The notes: generated by a model from the letters alone, not told the origin. Shown: positions 51,605-61,393, counted from the stretch's first letter. The stretch is 64,000 nucleotides of DNA from JAHECE01 sp963780675 (GCA_963780675.1 CAWACR010000009.1:62001-126000); one strand, 5' to 3'. A program made the numbers and translations.

Positions 51605-52568
51605 CTACCGGCCGAGCACCTCGTGGACCGCGGCGCCGATGCCCTCGGCCGAGATCCCGAAGTGGTCGAGGAGCCACTCGGCGGACCCCGTCGGCGCGAA
51701 GGTGTCCGGCACGCCCACGAACCGCATCGGCACGGGGTGGGTCCGCACCACGGTCTCGGCGACGGCGCCCCCGAGGCCGGTGGTCAGCGCCTCCTCGACG
51801 GTGACGATCGCCCCGGTCTCGCGGGCGGCCGCCACGATCGCGTCGTCGTCGAGCGGCTTGACGGTCGGCATCGACAGCACACGGGCCGAGATCCCGTCGC
51901 CGGCCAGGAGCGTCGGCGGCGTCGAGGGCCCGGATGACGACGGTCCCGGTCGCGACGATCGTGACGTCGTCGCCCTCGCGCAGGGTGACCGCCTTCCCGG
52001 GCACGAACTCGTACCCGGCCGGGGTTGACGTCCGGCACCCCCATCCGGCTCACCCGGACGAACACGGGCCCGTCGTGCTGCGCCGCCCACCGGATCGCCT
52101 GAGCGGTCTCGGTGGGGTCGGACGGGACCAGACGGTCAGGCCGGGGATGGTCCGCAGCCAGGCGAGGTCCTCGATCGAGTGGTGCGTCGGGCCGAGTTCG
52201 CCGTACGCCATGCCCGGGGCTCATGCCGCAGAGCTTGACGTTGGTGCTGCGAGTACGCGACGTCGACCTTGATCTGCTCCATGCGCCCGGGCCGTGAGGA
52301 AGCAGGACGCGGCCGAGACGAACGGGATCTTCCCGCCGTTCGCCAGGCCGGCCGCCGACGCCGACCATGTCCTGCTCGGCGATGCCGACGTTGATCAGGC
52401 GGTCGCGCGAACTTCGCCCCGAAGGCGCCGAGCTTGCTGGACCCGACCGAGTCGTTGACCACCGCGACGATCCGCGGTGTCGGCGTCGGCCAGGTCGATC
52501 AGGGTCGCGACGTAGGCGTCGCGGCAGTCGTGGAGCACCCGGTCGGTGGGCGCGGCGGTCGTGGTCAT
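51605..52568 (-). CDS. aptB: Transketolase C-terminal part (apulose-4-phosphate transketolase subunit B), frame interrupted
   Basis: From ATG 52568 (MTTTAAPTDRVLHDCRDAYV). Pyrimidine-binding half of transketolase: VVNDSVGSSKLGAF, RLINVGIAEQDMVGVG (catalytic Glu), YSQHQRQ-type segment, FVRVSRMGVPDV, ATGTVVIRALDAA and the C-terminal lobe ending FDHFGISAEGIGAAVHEVLG. About seven indels before 51905; the last 300 bases are clean. In the D-apiose pathway the transketolase is split in two and converts apulose-4-phosphate plus glyceraldehyde-3-phosphate to DHAP and xylulose-5-phosphate. As written, the frame continues from the N-terminal part without a stop, so a fused enzyme is also possible. Confidence 0.68.
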
Positions 52569-53517
52569 GACGAGGGCCTCCAGCTCGGCGAGCGCGGTGG
52601 CCACCTGCTCCGGCGAGGGGACCTTGTGGTGCCAGGCCACGTCGTCGGACATGAACGAGATCGGGTGGCCCTTGTGGGTGTGGGCGATGACGAGCGGTCG
52701 GCTTGCCCGACGCCGCCGGGACGGCCGCGAACGCGTCGAGCGAGCGCGCCGTGGTCGTGCCCGTCGACCTCGCACGACCTCCAGGCCGAACGCGCGCAAC
52801 TTGTCGGCGAGCGGCTCGAGGTCGTTGGTGTCGCACACGCGTGGCGCCCTGCTGGAGCCGGTTGCGGTCCACGATCACGCACAGGTGCGCGAGGCGGTGG
52901 TTGCCGGCCGTCATCAGGGCCTCCCAGTTGGAGCCCTCCTGCAGCTCGCCGTCACCGACGACGACGAACGTCGCGCCGCGGGGAGCCGTCGAGCTTGCCG
53001 GCGAACGCCAGTGCCCGCCGCGATGGGCAGTCCGTGACCCAGGGGGCCGGTGTTCGCCTCGACCGCCGCGATCTTCGTCCGGGCCGGGTGCCCGTTGAGC
53101 TCGGACAGCGGCTTCATGAACGTGCTCAGCTCGCTCCGGCGGCAGGAAGCCGACCACGGCGAGCGTGGAGTAGAGCGCGGCGGCGGCGTGCCCCTTGGAC
53201 AGGATGAACCGGTCCCGCTCGGGGTCCTCGATCGCTCTCCGGCGAGATGTTCATCGCGTGCAGGTAGAGCGTGACCAGCATGTCGATGACCGAGAACTCG
53301 CCGCCGATGTGCCCCAGGCCCGCGGCCCGGACCATCTGGATGTCGCGGCGACGCACCTGCCGGGCGGCCTCGGCCAGGTGGGCGATCACCGCGTCGCGGT
53401 CCGCGCCGGCCGGCGTGCGGCCGAGCACGGGCAGGGTGTCCGACGGCGCCGCGGCGGGCACCACCTCGGCACCAGGTCCTCCTCCACGTCGGCCAGGAAG
53501 GCCTGTTCGGCGCTCAT
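52569..53517 (-). CDS. aptA: Transketolase N-terminal part (apulose-4-phosphate transketolase subunit A), frame interrupted
   Basis: ATG 53517 overlaps the TGA of the upstream isomerase (ATGA). MSAEQAFLADVEEDLVP, then RRRDIQMVRAAGLGHIGGEF and SVIDMLVTLYLHAMNISPE, KPLSELNGHPARTKIAAVEA, NTGPLGHGLPIAAG, and the thiamine-diphosphate motif VVGDGELQEGSNWEALMTAG with LAHLCVIVDRNRLQQGA. This is the TPP-binding half of transketolases, of the short split type. Six or more indels. The same reading frame runs on into the C-terminal part at 52568. Confidence 0.68.
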
Positions 53518-54512
53518 GCCTCGCTCCGCATGCTGCTGAACAGGACGTCCTGGACCAGGCGCTGCGCGCGCCAGGGCGTCCTGGCGGGCCTGGGCCGCGC
53601 GCAGGGCGTCGATGTCGAGCGCGTCGAGCGCGCGGTGGATCGCCTTGAGGAAGCGGATCGAGAGCTTGGCCGCCTCGACGGTGTCCTCGCGGAACGGGAA
53701 CTGGTCGAGCTGCCAGACGCCCTCCCAGTTGTTGATCTTCGAGCGTGTAGAAGAACTCGAACAACTCGACCGGGTGGACGGTGCCGACCACCATGTCGTC
53801 GTCCCAGCTGCGCAGGTTGTCGTTGACGTCCATCGCCCACAGCAGGCCGTGGTCGATGAGGAGCTGGGCCGCGGCCGCCGGCGAGTCGCCGCCGAAGAGC
53901 GCGTGGCCGAAGTCCAGCAGGACGCCGACGTTGTCCACGCCCATCGCCTTGATGCCGAGCGCGGTCTTCGCTGCCGAGTCCCAGAACATCTTGTTGCGCG
54001 GCTCGCGCGGCTTGTACTCGATGACGATCTTGATGTCGGGGTTGGCGAGGGCCAGTTCGCGCATGCCGTCGACGGCGAGCTCTCCACTGGGTCGTGGTGG
54101 TCCACCTGGAACGGGTAGTCCCAGCCGTCCTGGCCCGGCCACACCTTGAGGTAGCGGGCGCCGAGGGCGCGCACGACGTCGGCGGCCTCGTTGAGCACCG
54201 CCAGGGCCTCGGCGCGCACGGCCGGGTCGGGGTTGGTGAAGGCGCCCTTGCGTGAACCGGCGCATGTAGATCTCGGGCGTGACGCCGACCGCCGCGAGCC
54301 CGTTCGCGCGCGAGCGCGGCCTTGACCTGCTCGACCGTGACGCCCTCGGTGAACGGGTAGGGCACGTCGACCACCGAGAGGTCACCGACCTCACCGGCCC
54401 GGGCGATCTGCTCGAGGGTGGTCACCGGCGGCGCGTAGCCGTCGGTGGCGTAGCGGTCGACGTAGCTGGCGAAGTGCCAGAGGCCGGCGCCGAACTGGGG
54501 TAGCGGGGACAT
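53514..54512 (-). CDS. apiI: Xylose-isomerase-like TIM barrel, probable D-apiose isomerase, frame interrupted
   Basis: About 330 residues from ATG 54512: MSPLPQFGAGLWHFASYVDR, VGDLSVVDVPYPFTEGVTVE, LGARYLKVWPGQDGWDYPFQ, IKIVIEYKPREPRNKMFWDS, NVGVLLDFGHALFGGDSPAA and LLWAMDVNDNLRSWDDDMVV, with Glu, Asp and His ligands placed as in sugar isomerase/epimerase barrels. Together with an FGGY kinase and a transketolase in one operon it fits D-apiose isomerase (apiose to apulose). The exact substrate is inference: the fold alone would also allow other ketose/aldose pairs. Five or so indels; the stop overlaps the aptA start. Confidence 0.65.
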   Translation of the reverse strand: MSPLPQFGAGLWHFASYVDRYATDGYAPPVTTLEQIARAGEVGDLSVVDVPYPFTEGVTVEQVKAALARERARGGRRHARDLHAPVHARAPSPTPTRPCAPRPWRCSTRPPTSCAPSAPATSRCGRARTAGTTRSRWTTTTQWRARRRRHARTGPRQPRHQDRHRVQAARAAQQDVLGLGSEDRARHQGDGRGQRRRPAGLRPRALRRRLAGGRGPAPHRPRPAVGDGRQRQPAQLGRRHGGRHRPPGRVVRVLLHARRSTTGRASGSSTSSRSARTPSRRPSSRSASSRRSTARSTRSTSTPCARPRPARTPWRAQRLVQDVLFSSMRSEA

Positions 54513-54589
54513 CTCGGTGATCTCCGATTCGTAGGGCTGGGGTGTGAGGGTGGGTTGGGGCTGGGGGTGGGCGTGAGGCGGGTTCAGGG

Positions 54590-56161
54590 TCAGGGCGTCG
54601 AGGCGGCGACCGCCTGGCCGCGGGAGCGGGCGACGGCGTCCGCCCACCGAGCGCGGGCGGCGGCCCGGCCCGCCTCGGGCATCGAAGGGACGACGACGGC
54701 GGCCGCGGGGCCGAGCGCCGCGCCGTCGGACACAACTGATCCGAACGCGGCTGAACTGGACTCGGCCGAGTCCGAGACCGCGGCGTCGAGCGAGGACGCG
54801 GCGGGCGCCAGCCCGAGGCGCCGCGCGGCCAGGCGCGCCGCGCCGAGCGCGGAGGCGTCGGCCTCGGGGGCCACCCGCACGGCGCGCCCGAGCAGGTCGG
54901 CCTGGGCCTGCATGAGCAGGGCGCTCGCCGTCGCACCACCGTCGGCGTGGAGCACGTCGATCCGCGCCGCGCCGTCGGCCTCGATCGCCTCGACCACGTC
55001 GGTGACCTGGTGCGCGACCGCCTCGAGGGCGGCCCGGGCAAGGTGCGCCCTGGTGGTGCCGGCCGTCACGCCTGCCACGAGGCCGACGGCGGCCCGGTCC
55101 CAGTAGGGCGCCCCGAGGCCCGAGAACGCCGGGACGAAGGTGACGCCGCCGTCGTCGTCCGCCTCGGCCGCGAGGTCGGTGACGAAGGCGCCGCCCGGCT
55201 TCCCGGCGGGGACGCCGAGCATCCCGGCCATCCAGTCCAGGGCCGAACCGCTCGCCAGGACGTTGCCTTCGCGGGCGTACGTCGGGACGCCCTCGGCGAC
55301 CCACGCGAGGGTCGTGGTGACGCCCGACGGCGCGGGCTGAGGTCCGGTGCAGGGCGTCATGATCGAGGAGCCGGTGCCGTAGGTCGCCTTGCCCGTGCCC
55401 GGCGTCGTGCAGCCGTGGTGGTAGAGCGCAGCGTGGGAGTCGGCCAGGACGGCCACCACCGGGATGCCGGCGGGGAGCACGCCGAGGTCGGCGGTCACGC
55501 CGAAGCCGGCGTCCGAGGCGCGGACCTCCGGCAGGGCGGCGGCCGGGATGCCGAAGAGGTCGAGCAGGTCGGGGCTCCAGGCCACCTCGGCGAGGTCGAG
55601 CAGCAGGGTGCGCGCGGCGTTTCCGGCCTCGGTCGCGTGGACCGCGCCGCCGGTGAGGCGCCACACGAGCCAGGAGTCGACCGTGCCGAAGCAGACGTCC
55701 TCCGGCCGCACGCCGTCGGCCACGACGGCGTCGAGGAGCCAGCGCATCTTCGGCGCGGAGTACATGGGGTCGAGCGGCAGCCCGGTCCGACGCCGCACCT
55801 CGTCACCTCGGCCGCCCTCGGCGAGGCGAGCGCACCACTGCGCGGTCCGGGCGTCCTGCCAGCCGAGCACCGGCCCGAGCGGCGCGCCGGACGTCCGGCT
55901 CCACGCCACCACCGATTCGCGCTGGTTGGAGATCGAGACGGCGACCGGAACCACCGTGGGCGCCTCGCCCAGGCAGATCGCCACCGCGGCGAGGGTGGCC
56001 TTCCAGAGATCCTCGGCGTCCTGCTCCACCCAGCCGGCGGCGGGGTGGGCGATGCCGACGCCCGCGGCGCCCCGCGCGACCACGGCGCCGGCGTCGACGA
56101 GCAGCGCCTTGGCGTTGGTGGTCCCGAGGTCGAGGGCGAGCACCGCCGGGTGGATCGACAT
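54590..56161 (-). CDS. aplK: FGGY-family kinase, probable D-apulose kinase
   Basis: 523 residues; ATG 56161 is chosen because GGAGG lies 6 bp before it (an ATG at 56185 is also in frame). PAVLALDLGTTNAKALLVDA, AVSISNQRESVVAWSRTSGA, VCFGTVDSWLVWRLTGG, VAVLADSHAALYHHGCTTPG (catalytic Asp), ATYGTGSSIMTP and HADGGATASALLMQAQADLL are FGGY motifs closest to glycerol-kinase-like members. First gene of the unit with the isomerase and transketolase, so it should phosphorylate apulose at O4. Frame intact. A low-complexity serine/alanine insert lies near residue 465. The promoter carries the 14-bp motif. Confidence 0.72.
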   Translation of the reverse strand: MSIHPAVLALDLGTTNAKALLVDAGAVVARGAAGVGIAHPAAGWVEQDAEDLWKATLAAVAICLGEAPTVVPVAVSISNQRESVVAWSRTSGAPLGPVLGWQDARTAQWCARLAEGGRGDEVRRRTGLPLDPMYSAPKMRWLLDAVVADGVRPEDVCFGTVDSWLVWRLTGGAVHATEAGNAARTLLLDLAEVAWSPDLLDLFGIPAAALPEVRASDAGFGVTADLGVLPAGIPVVAVLADSHAALYHHGCTTPGTGKATYGTGSSIMTPCTGPQPAPSGVTTTLAWVAEGVPTYAREGNVLASGSALDWMAGMLGVPAGKPGGAFVTDLAAEADDDGGVTFVPAFSGLGAPYWDRAAVGLVAGVTAGTTRAHLARAALEAVAHQVTDVVEAIEADGAARIDVLHADGGATASALLMQAQADLLGRAVRVAPEADASALGAARLAARRLGLAPAASSLDAAVSDSAESSSAAFGSVVSDGAALGPAAAVVVPSMPEAGRAAARARWADAVARSRGQAVAASTP

Positions 56162-56200
56162 GTCGCCTCCAGGGGACATATTCATGCAGGCTTGACTGTG

Positions 56201-56214
56201 GCTAACTTATACGT
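56201..56214. promoter_or_regulatory. 14-bp motif GCTAACTTATACGT in the FGGY-kinase promoter
   Basis: Identical to 41150-41163. In the gene's sense it reads ACGTATAAGTTAGC, giving a plausible TATAAG -10 box, 40 bp before the start codon. The match extends beyond the 14 bp as two free bases and CACT on both copies. Confidence 0.65.
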
Positions 56215-56305
56215 CTCACTCCGACGCGTCAAGGCCCCCTGCGGCCAGCGACGCCGCCGCCCGATCCGCGCCGCAGCCGCACCGTCGCCCGGTTCTCGAA
56301 CATAC

Positions 56306-56334
56306 TTGCGATCGAACAGGCGTTCGCCTAGAAT
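56306..56334 (+). promoter_or_regulatory. LexA-controlled, leaderless promoter of the HNH gene
   Basis: TTGCGA (56306-56311) and TAGAAT (56329-56334) are separated by exactly 17 bp. The spacer holds TCGAAC-AGGC-GTTCGC (56312-56327), matching the actinobacterial SOS box (TCGAAC-N4-GTTCGA) at 11 of 12 arm bases. Transcription should start about at the ATG (56341), giving a leaderless mRNA. Confidence 0.78.
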
Positions 56335-56340
56335 GACTCC

Positions 56341-57916
56341 ATGTCCCCGCCCGCGTCCTCGACCTCGCCGGACGCCGCTGGCGCGCCGGTCGCGGCGCCC
56401 ACGGCCGAGTTCAGGACGGCCTTGTTGGGCACGGCGGAGCTGCGCACGTGGGTGGGCCGGTTGGCCGCCCTGGGCGAGGCGGTCGACGACGCCGAACGCG
56501 TCGATCAGATACGCCTGCTCGAGGAGGTGAAGGCTGCGTGCGCCGCGGCGCAGGCCCGGGTCACGGTCGCGTTCGCGCAGTCCCAGGTGGCGGCGCAGGC
56601 AGCGGCAGGTGTGCGCGCACGGGAGCGAGGTCGTGGCGTCGGCGCCCAGGTCGCCCTCGCCCGCCGGGAGTCCCCCCACCGCGGATCGCGCCTGCTCGGT
56701 CTCGCGCAAGCACTGGTCCACGAGATGCCCCACACCCTCGCCTCGCTCGAACGCGGCCAGACCACCGAGTGGCGAGCCACCATCCTCGCCCGGGAGACCG
56801 CGTGCCTGAGCGTCGAGGGCCGGGCCGCGGTCGACGCCGACCTCGGCCCCCGCCTCGACAGCATGGGCGACCGCGACGCCGAGACGCAGGCCCGGGCCGC
56901 CGCCTACCGGGCCGACCCGCACGCCTACCTCGCCCGCGCGGCCCGCGCCGCCGACGACCGGACCGTGACCACCCGCCCCGCCCCGGACGTCATGTGCCGC
57001 CTGTCCGCGCTGCCTGCCCGTGGCCGCGGGCGTCGCGTCCTACGCCGCCCTCACGACCCACGCCGACACCCTCAAGGCCGCCGGCGACGAGCGCACCCGC
57101 GGCCAGATCATGGCCGACACCCTCGTCGAGCGCCTCACCGGCCGGGCCGCGACCTCCCCGGCCCCGATCACCCTCGACCTGCTCATCAGCAAGGACACGC
57201 TGCTCACCGACGGCCGGGAACCCGCCCACCTCCTCGGCCACGGGCCCATCCCCGCCCCCCTGGCCCGCGACCTCGCCCGGGGCGAGCACCCCGACGCCGA
57301 GGTGTACCTACGCCGCGTATTCACCGAGCCGTCCACCGGCGCGCTCGCCGCGATGGAGTCCACCGCGCGACTCTTCCCGGAGAACCTCCGCCGCTTCCTG
57401 ACTTACCGCGACCAGACCTGCCGCACCCCTTACTGCGGCGCCCCGATCCGCCACGCCGACCACGTCACTCCCCACTCCGACGGAGGACCCACCACCGCCA
57501 CGAACGGCCAAGGCCTCTGCGCCGCGTGCAACCACGCCAAGCAGGCCCCCGACTGGCGCGCTCACCCCGACCCCGAACACGGCGCCGGCACCGCCGTCCA
57601 CACCACCACCCCCACGGGCCACACCTACACCGGCGCTCCACCCCCACCACCCGTCGGCGCACCCCCCGGACGCGCCCGGACCAAGCCTCGCGACCGAAGC
57701 GAGCACGGGACCGACCAACCCGAGCACCCGGGCTCCGGCGCGGGCATCCACACCGGGCACCGCCACCGGCGCAGAGGTCGAGCCCGCCCACGCCGCCGGG
57801 CGCGGGTGAAGGTGGTCCTCGTCGACGTCGCCCGCGCGCCCGACGTCGACGGAACCGGCGAGACTCCCCGCCCGTGCCTCAGCCCCGCGCCGCGTGCCCG
57901 GCCACCTTCGCGATGA
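56341..57916 (+). CDS. HNH endonuclease, DUF222/13E12-type, one frameshift
   Basis: About 525 residues if repaired, from ATG 56341. DUF222 region: ELRTWVGRLAALGEAVDDAE, LLEEVKAACAAAQARVTVAF, VALARRESPHRGSRLLGLAQ and ALVHEMPHTLASLERGQTTE. The C-terminal HNH domain contains CRTPYCGAPIRHADHVTPHS, DGGPTTATNGQGLC and ACNHAKQAPDW with the zinc cysteines and catalytic histidine. One extra base near 57015 breaks the frame (SALPARG versus LPVAAGVASYAAL). The family is widespread in actinobacteria, often in many copies, and is SOS-induced in mycobacteria; the upstream LexA box agrees. Its tail overlaps the 3' end of the nucleoside hydrolase. Confidence 0.85.
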
Positions 57917-58818
57917 GGTCGCCGAACATCAGCCGCACGTCGAGGTGCGTGTAGACCCGGATCGGTGCGCCGTCGACGTTCGGGACGTACGCGCCGTCGT
58001 CACCGATTCTCGGCCGCGGCTGGGTGACGTACCTGCTCGACGACGGATCCGCCTCGAACGACGACTGCAGGGCCGTGAGCAGCACCAACGGGCTGTCGCC
58101 GAGGATGTACGTCTCGCCGATGTCGAGCCCGCCGCCGCCGGCCAGGTCCCGCACCCGGTCCAGCGCGGCGACGAGGTGCGCCCCGAGGGCCCCGGCGGGC
58201 CGGACCCACGCGTCGAGCTCCGCGAACGACATGAGCGTCTGCCGGTACGCGTCCCGAGGTACCTGCCACAGCGGGATCGTCGAGTCGAAGACCACCTGCG
58301 CGGCGGTCAGGTCGATCCGCTGGTTGTACTCGGACACCTCGGGCCCTCCGGCGCGCGGGGGCGCGACCGCGAGCCCGGGGTGCTCCGGTCCCCCGATCCA
58401 CACGGCGGTGAGGCGCCCGGCGATGCGCGGCTCGAGCTGGTACGCGCTCGCCAGCTCCGTCAGCCCGGCGCCGCAGGTCACATAGAGCGGCCGCGGGTCC
58501 TCCCGCAGCGCCTCCGCGATGATTAGGTCCGACGCCGCGGAGCGACGCGGCGTCGCGGCGTCCGCGAGCGCCTCCTCCGAGCCGGCGACGACGGCGACCT
58601 CCTCCCGCCCGGCCAGGTCGAGCACCCGCCGGGCCGCCTCGGCCGCGTTGGCGGCGCTGCGCCCCGACGGGTCGAACGGGTCGCCGACGGCGAGGTGCGA
58701 GCCGATCACCGCCACGCAGGTCCACCGATGGCGAGAGCGCGAGGTGCGCCAGCTGGACCAAGCCGTCGGGGTCGCCGGAGTAGTCGTTGTCGCTGATCAC
58801 CCGGATCCGACCGGTCAT
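57879..58818 (-). CDS. Inosine/uridine-preferring nucleoside hydrolase family, one frameshift
   Basis: ATG 58818 lies in ATGA with the end of the GH3 gene. MTGRIRVISDNDYSGDPDGL carries the Asp cluster that binds Ca2+ and ribose in the family (usual DTDxGxDD). After a frame change near 58725 the protein continues AVIGSHLAVGDPFDPSGR, LIIAEALREDPRPLYVTCGA, AVWIGGPEHPGLAV and EYNQRIDLTAAQVVFDS. Related proteins cleave N-glycosides of ribose, but this subgroup is often found with glycosidases and may act on other sugars. About 312 residues. Confidence 0.78.
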
Positions 58819-61332
58819 CTCGCCACCCCGATCTCGACCTCGGCGCGCAGGCGCAGGTCGCCGCTCGAACGTCCGGCCTCGAGCACGAACGTGCCGGACT
58901 CGAGCGCCCAGGCGTGAGCCTCGACGTCCCAGTGCTCGAACGCCCGCGCGGGGATCGTCACCGTCACGACCGTCACTCCTCACCGGCCGCGGCGTCGACC
59001 ACCGCGAAGCCCGCCAGCCACCGCGACGGCCGCTCGACGGTCCCGCCCGGCGCGGCTCGCGTAGACCTGCACGACCTCGCGCCCGGCGCGCTCGCCCGCG
59101 TTCGCCACCCGCACGGCGACCTCGACGCCCTCGCCCGCGGGCGCCGTCGTCGGGGCGTCGAGCGCCCGCGTACTCCCAGGTCGGTGTACCCGAGGCCGTG
59201 GCCGAACGCGGAACGCCGGCTCGCGGCCCACCTTCTCGTACCAGCGGTAGCCGATGAAGACGCCCTCGTCGTAGGGCAGGCGCGCCGTCGACGGGCCGCG
59301 TGGACGGCAGGCCGTCCTCGATCGCCGGCCACGTGACGGGCAGGCGCCCGCCGGGCTCGACGGCGCCGAGCAGCACGTCGGCGAGCGCGTCGCCGAACTC
59401 CTGGCCGGGGAACCACGCGAGCAGCACGGCGGCGACCTCGTCCGCCCACGGCAGCAGCACCGGGGCGCCGGAGTTGACGACGACGACGGTCCGCGGGTTG
59501 GCGGCGGCGACCGCGCGGACCAGCTCGTCCTGGCGGCCGGGCAGCGCGAGCGAGGAGCGGTCGAAGCCCTCGGACTCGACCTCCTCGGTGGTGCCGACGA
59601 CGACGACGGCGACGTCCGCGGCGGCGGCGAGCGCCACGGCGCCGGGCGATCTCCTCGTCGTCCGAGCCGGGCGGCGGCTGCGATGTTGAGCTGGATGAGC
59701 GGGCCGACCTCGAGCCCGCCGGGCCGCCGGCGCTGCCCACGCTCGTACGCGCAGCGACGGCCGCGACCTCCTGCCCGGCGGCGAGATCCACGCGGTGGAT
59801 CGCCTGCGGCGGGGTCATCAGCGCCTCGACGATGTCGGCGCCCTCGGGGAGGTCGAGCGTCGCGTCGAGCACCTCGACGCCGTCGAGCGACGAGCCGGAA
59901 CCGGCCGAGGCCGGAGCCGCCGACCTCGTACGTCGCCGGCCTCGGTGGCGCGCAGCGTGGCACCGCACCTCGATCGCGGCGCGACGCCGTCGACCGTCGA
60001 AGCCGGTCATCCAGTTGAAGGTGCCGCCGGTGCGGTCCTCGCGCCGCCAGCACGCGCCGTCGGCCGCCGAGGAACGCGACCTCGACGCCGGACGTGCCGT
60101 CCGGCCCGCCACGTCCAGGGCGCGCGCGGCCGGGGCGGTGCGGGCGGAGGACCGGACGCCGAGGCGCGAGCGTCGACCTCGGCGCCGGCCGCGCGAGCGC
60201 GGCCCGCAGCCCCTCGACCGGGGAGACCGTGTACGGCGGGGAGACGGTCGCCGAGCCGCCGCCGAGCGTGCGGCCGACCTCGGCGTTCGGCCCGATGACC
60301 GCGACCCGGCGCAGCGCGTCGGCGGCGAGCGGCAGCACGCCGTCGTTGCGCGCGAGCACGAACCCGGCGGCGGCCTGCGCGCGCACCAGGGCGGCGGCGT
60401 CGTCGGCGGCGATGAACTCGGGGGCCGACGCGACGCCGGGCACGCCGTCGAGGGCGCCGACGCGCGCGGCCAGGCGCAGGATGCGCAGCACCTTGTCGTC
60501 GATCGCGGACTCCGGCACCTCGCCGGCGCGGACGGCCGCGACGAGCGCCTCGCCCCACGGGCCCGAACGGCCCGGGCATCGCGAGGTCGAGCCCGCCGTT
60601 GCCCGCGGCCACCGTGGACCGGGTGGCGAACCAGTCGGACATGGTGACGCCGTCGAAGCCCCACTCGTCCTGGAGCACCTCGCGCAGCAGGGGGTTCTCG
60701 GTCATCGTCGCGCCGTTGACGCCGTTGTAGGCGGCCATGACGGACCAGACCCCGGCCTCGCGCACGATCGCCTCGAACGGGGCGAGGTAGAGCTCGCGGA
60801 GGGCGCGCTCGTCGACCTGCGGCGTCGAGGCTCATCCGCTCGGTCTCGGAGTCGTTCGCCACGAAGTGCTTGACGCAGGCGCCGACGCCGCCCGCCTGGA
60901 CGCCCGCGCACGTACGCCGCGCCGAGGTGCGCGGTGAGCAGCGGGTCCTCGCTCAGGCACTCGAAGTGCCGCCCGCCGTACGGGCTCCGGTGGAGGTTGA
61001 CCGTCGGCGCGAGCAGCACGTCCACGCCCTTGCGCCGCGCCTCGGCGGCGAGCAGACCGCCGAGGCGCTCGATCGCGCGCGGCGTCCCAGGTCGCGGCGA
61101 GCGCCGTCGGGGAGGGCACGTTCACCGAGGTGTCGCGCTCGTCCCAGCGCTCGCCCCGCACCCCGGCCGGGCCGTCGGAGACCACGAGCCGGCGCAGGCC
61201 GGCCGCGGGCTCGGCGTAGAGCGACCAGAAGTCGGCGCCCGTGAGCAGGCGCACCTTCTGCTCGAGGGTGAGCGCGGCGAGCCGACGCGCGAGGTCGGTC
61301 TCGTCGACGGCGACGGCGGGTGTCGCGGTCAT
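58815..61332 (-). CDS. GH3 beta-glycosidase, heavily frame-interrupted
   Basis: About 835 residues from ATG 61332. Blocks in several frames: LARRLAALTLEQKVRLLTGA, DFWSLYAEPAAGLRRLVVSD and GPAGVRGERWDERD, VLLAPTVNLHRSPYGGRHFE with CLSEDPLLTAHLGAAYV, GVWSVMAAYNGVNGATMTEN with GFDGVTMSDWFATRS (catalytic Asp SDW), RVAVIGPNAEVGR, VVVVGTTEEVESEGFDRSSL and LPGRQDELV. Fibronectin III-like C-terminus. This is the GH3 beta-glucosidase/xylosidase type; the substrate is unclear. A dozen or more indels. No signal peptide, so it is intracellular. Coupled to the downstream nucleoside hydrolase by ATGA. Confidence 0.82.
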
Positions 61333-61336
61333 GGTG

Positions 61337-61393
61337 GCCTCCGGTGGAGTGGGTGGTCCGGTGTGGGTGGTCCGGTGTGGGTGGTCCGGCGTC
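61337..61393. repeat. 15-bp GT-rich tandem repeat between the GH2 and GH3 genes
   Basis: Three near-identical copies of GGTGTGGGTGGTCCG lie just before the GH3 start. On the coding strand they read as CACACCGGACCACC, an unstructured C/A-rich linker like those at 45571 and 54541. Confidence 0.75.

Noticed and set aside
51566..51619. Direct repeat considered as an insertion target-site duplication
   Set aside because: Only 20 bp of non-element sequence lies between the copies.
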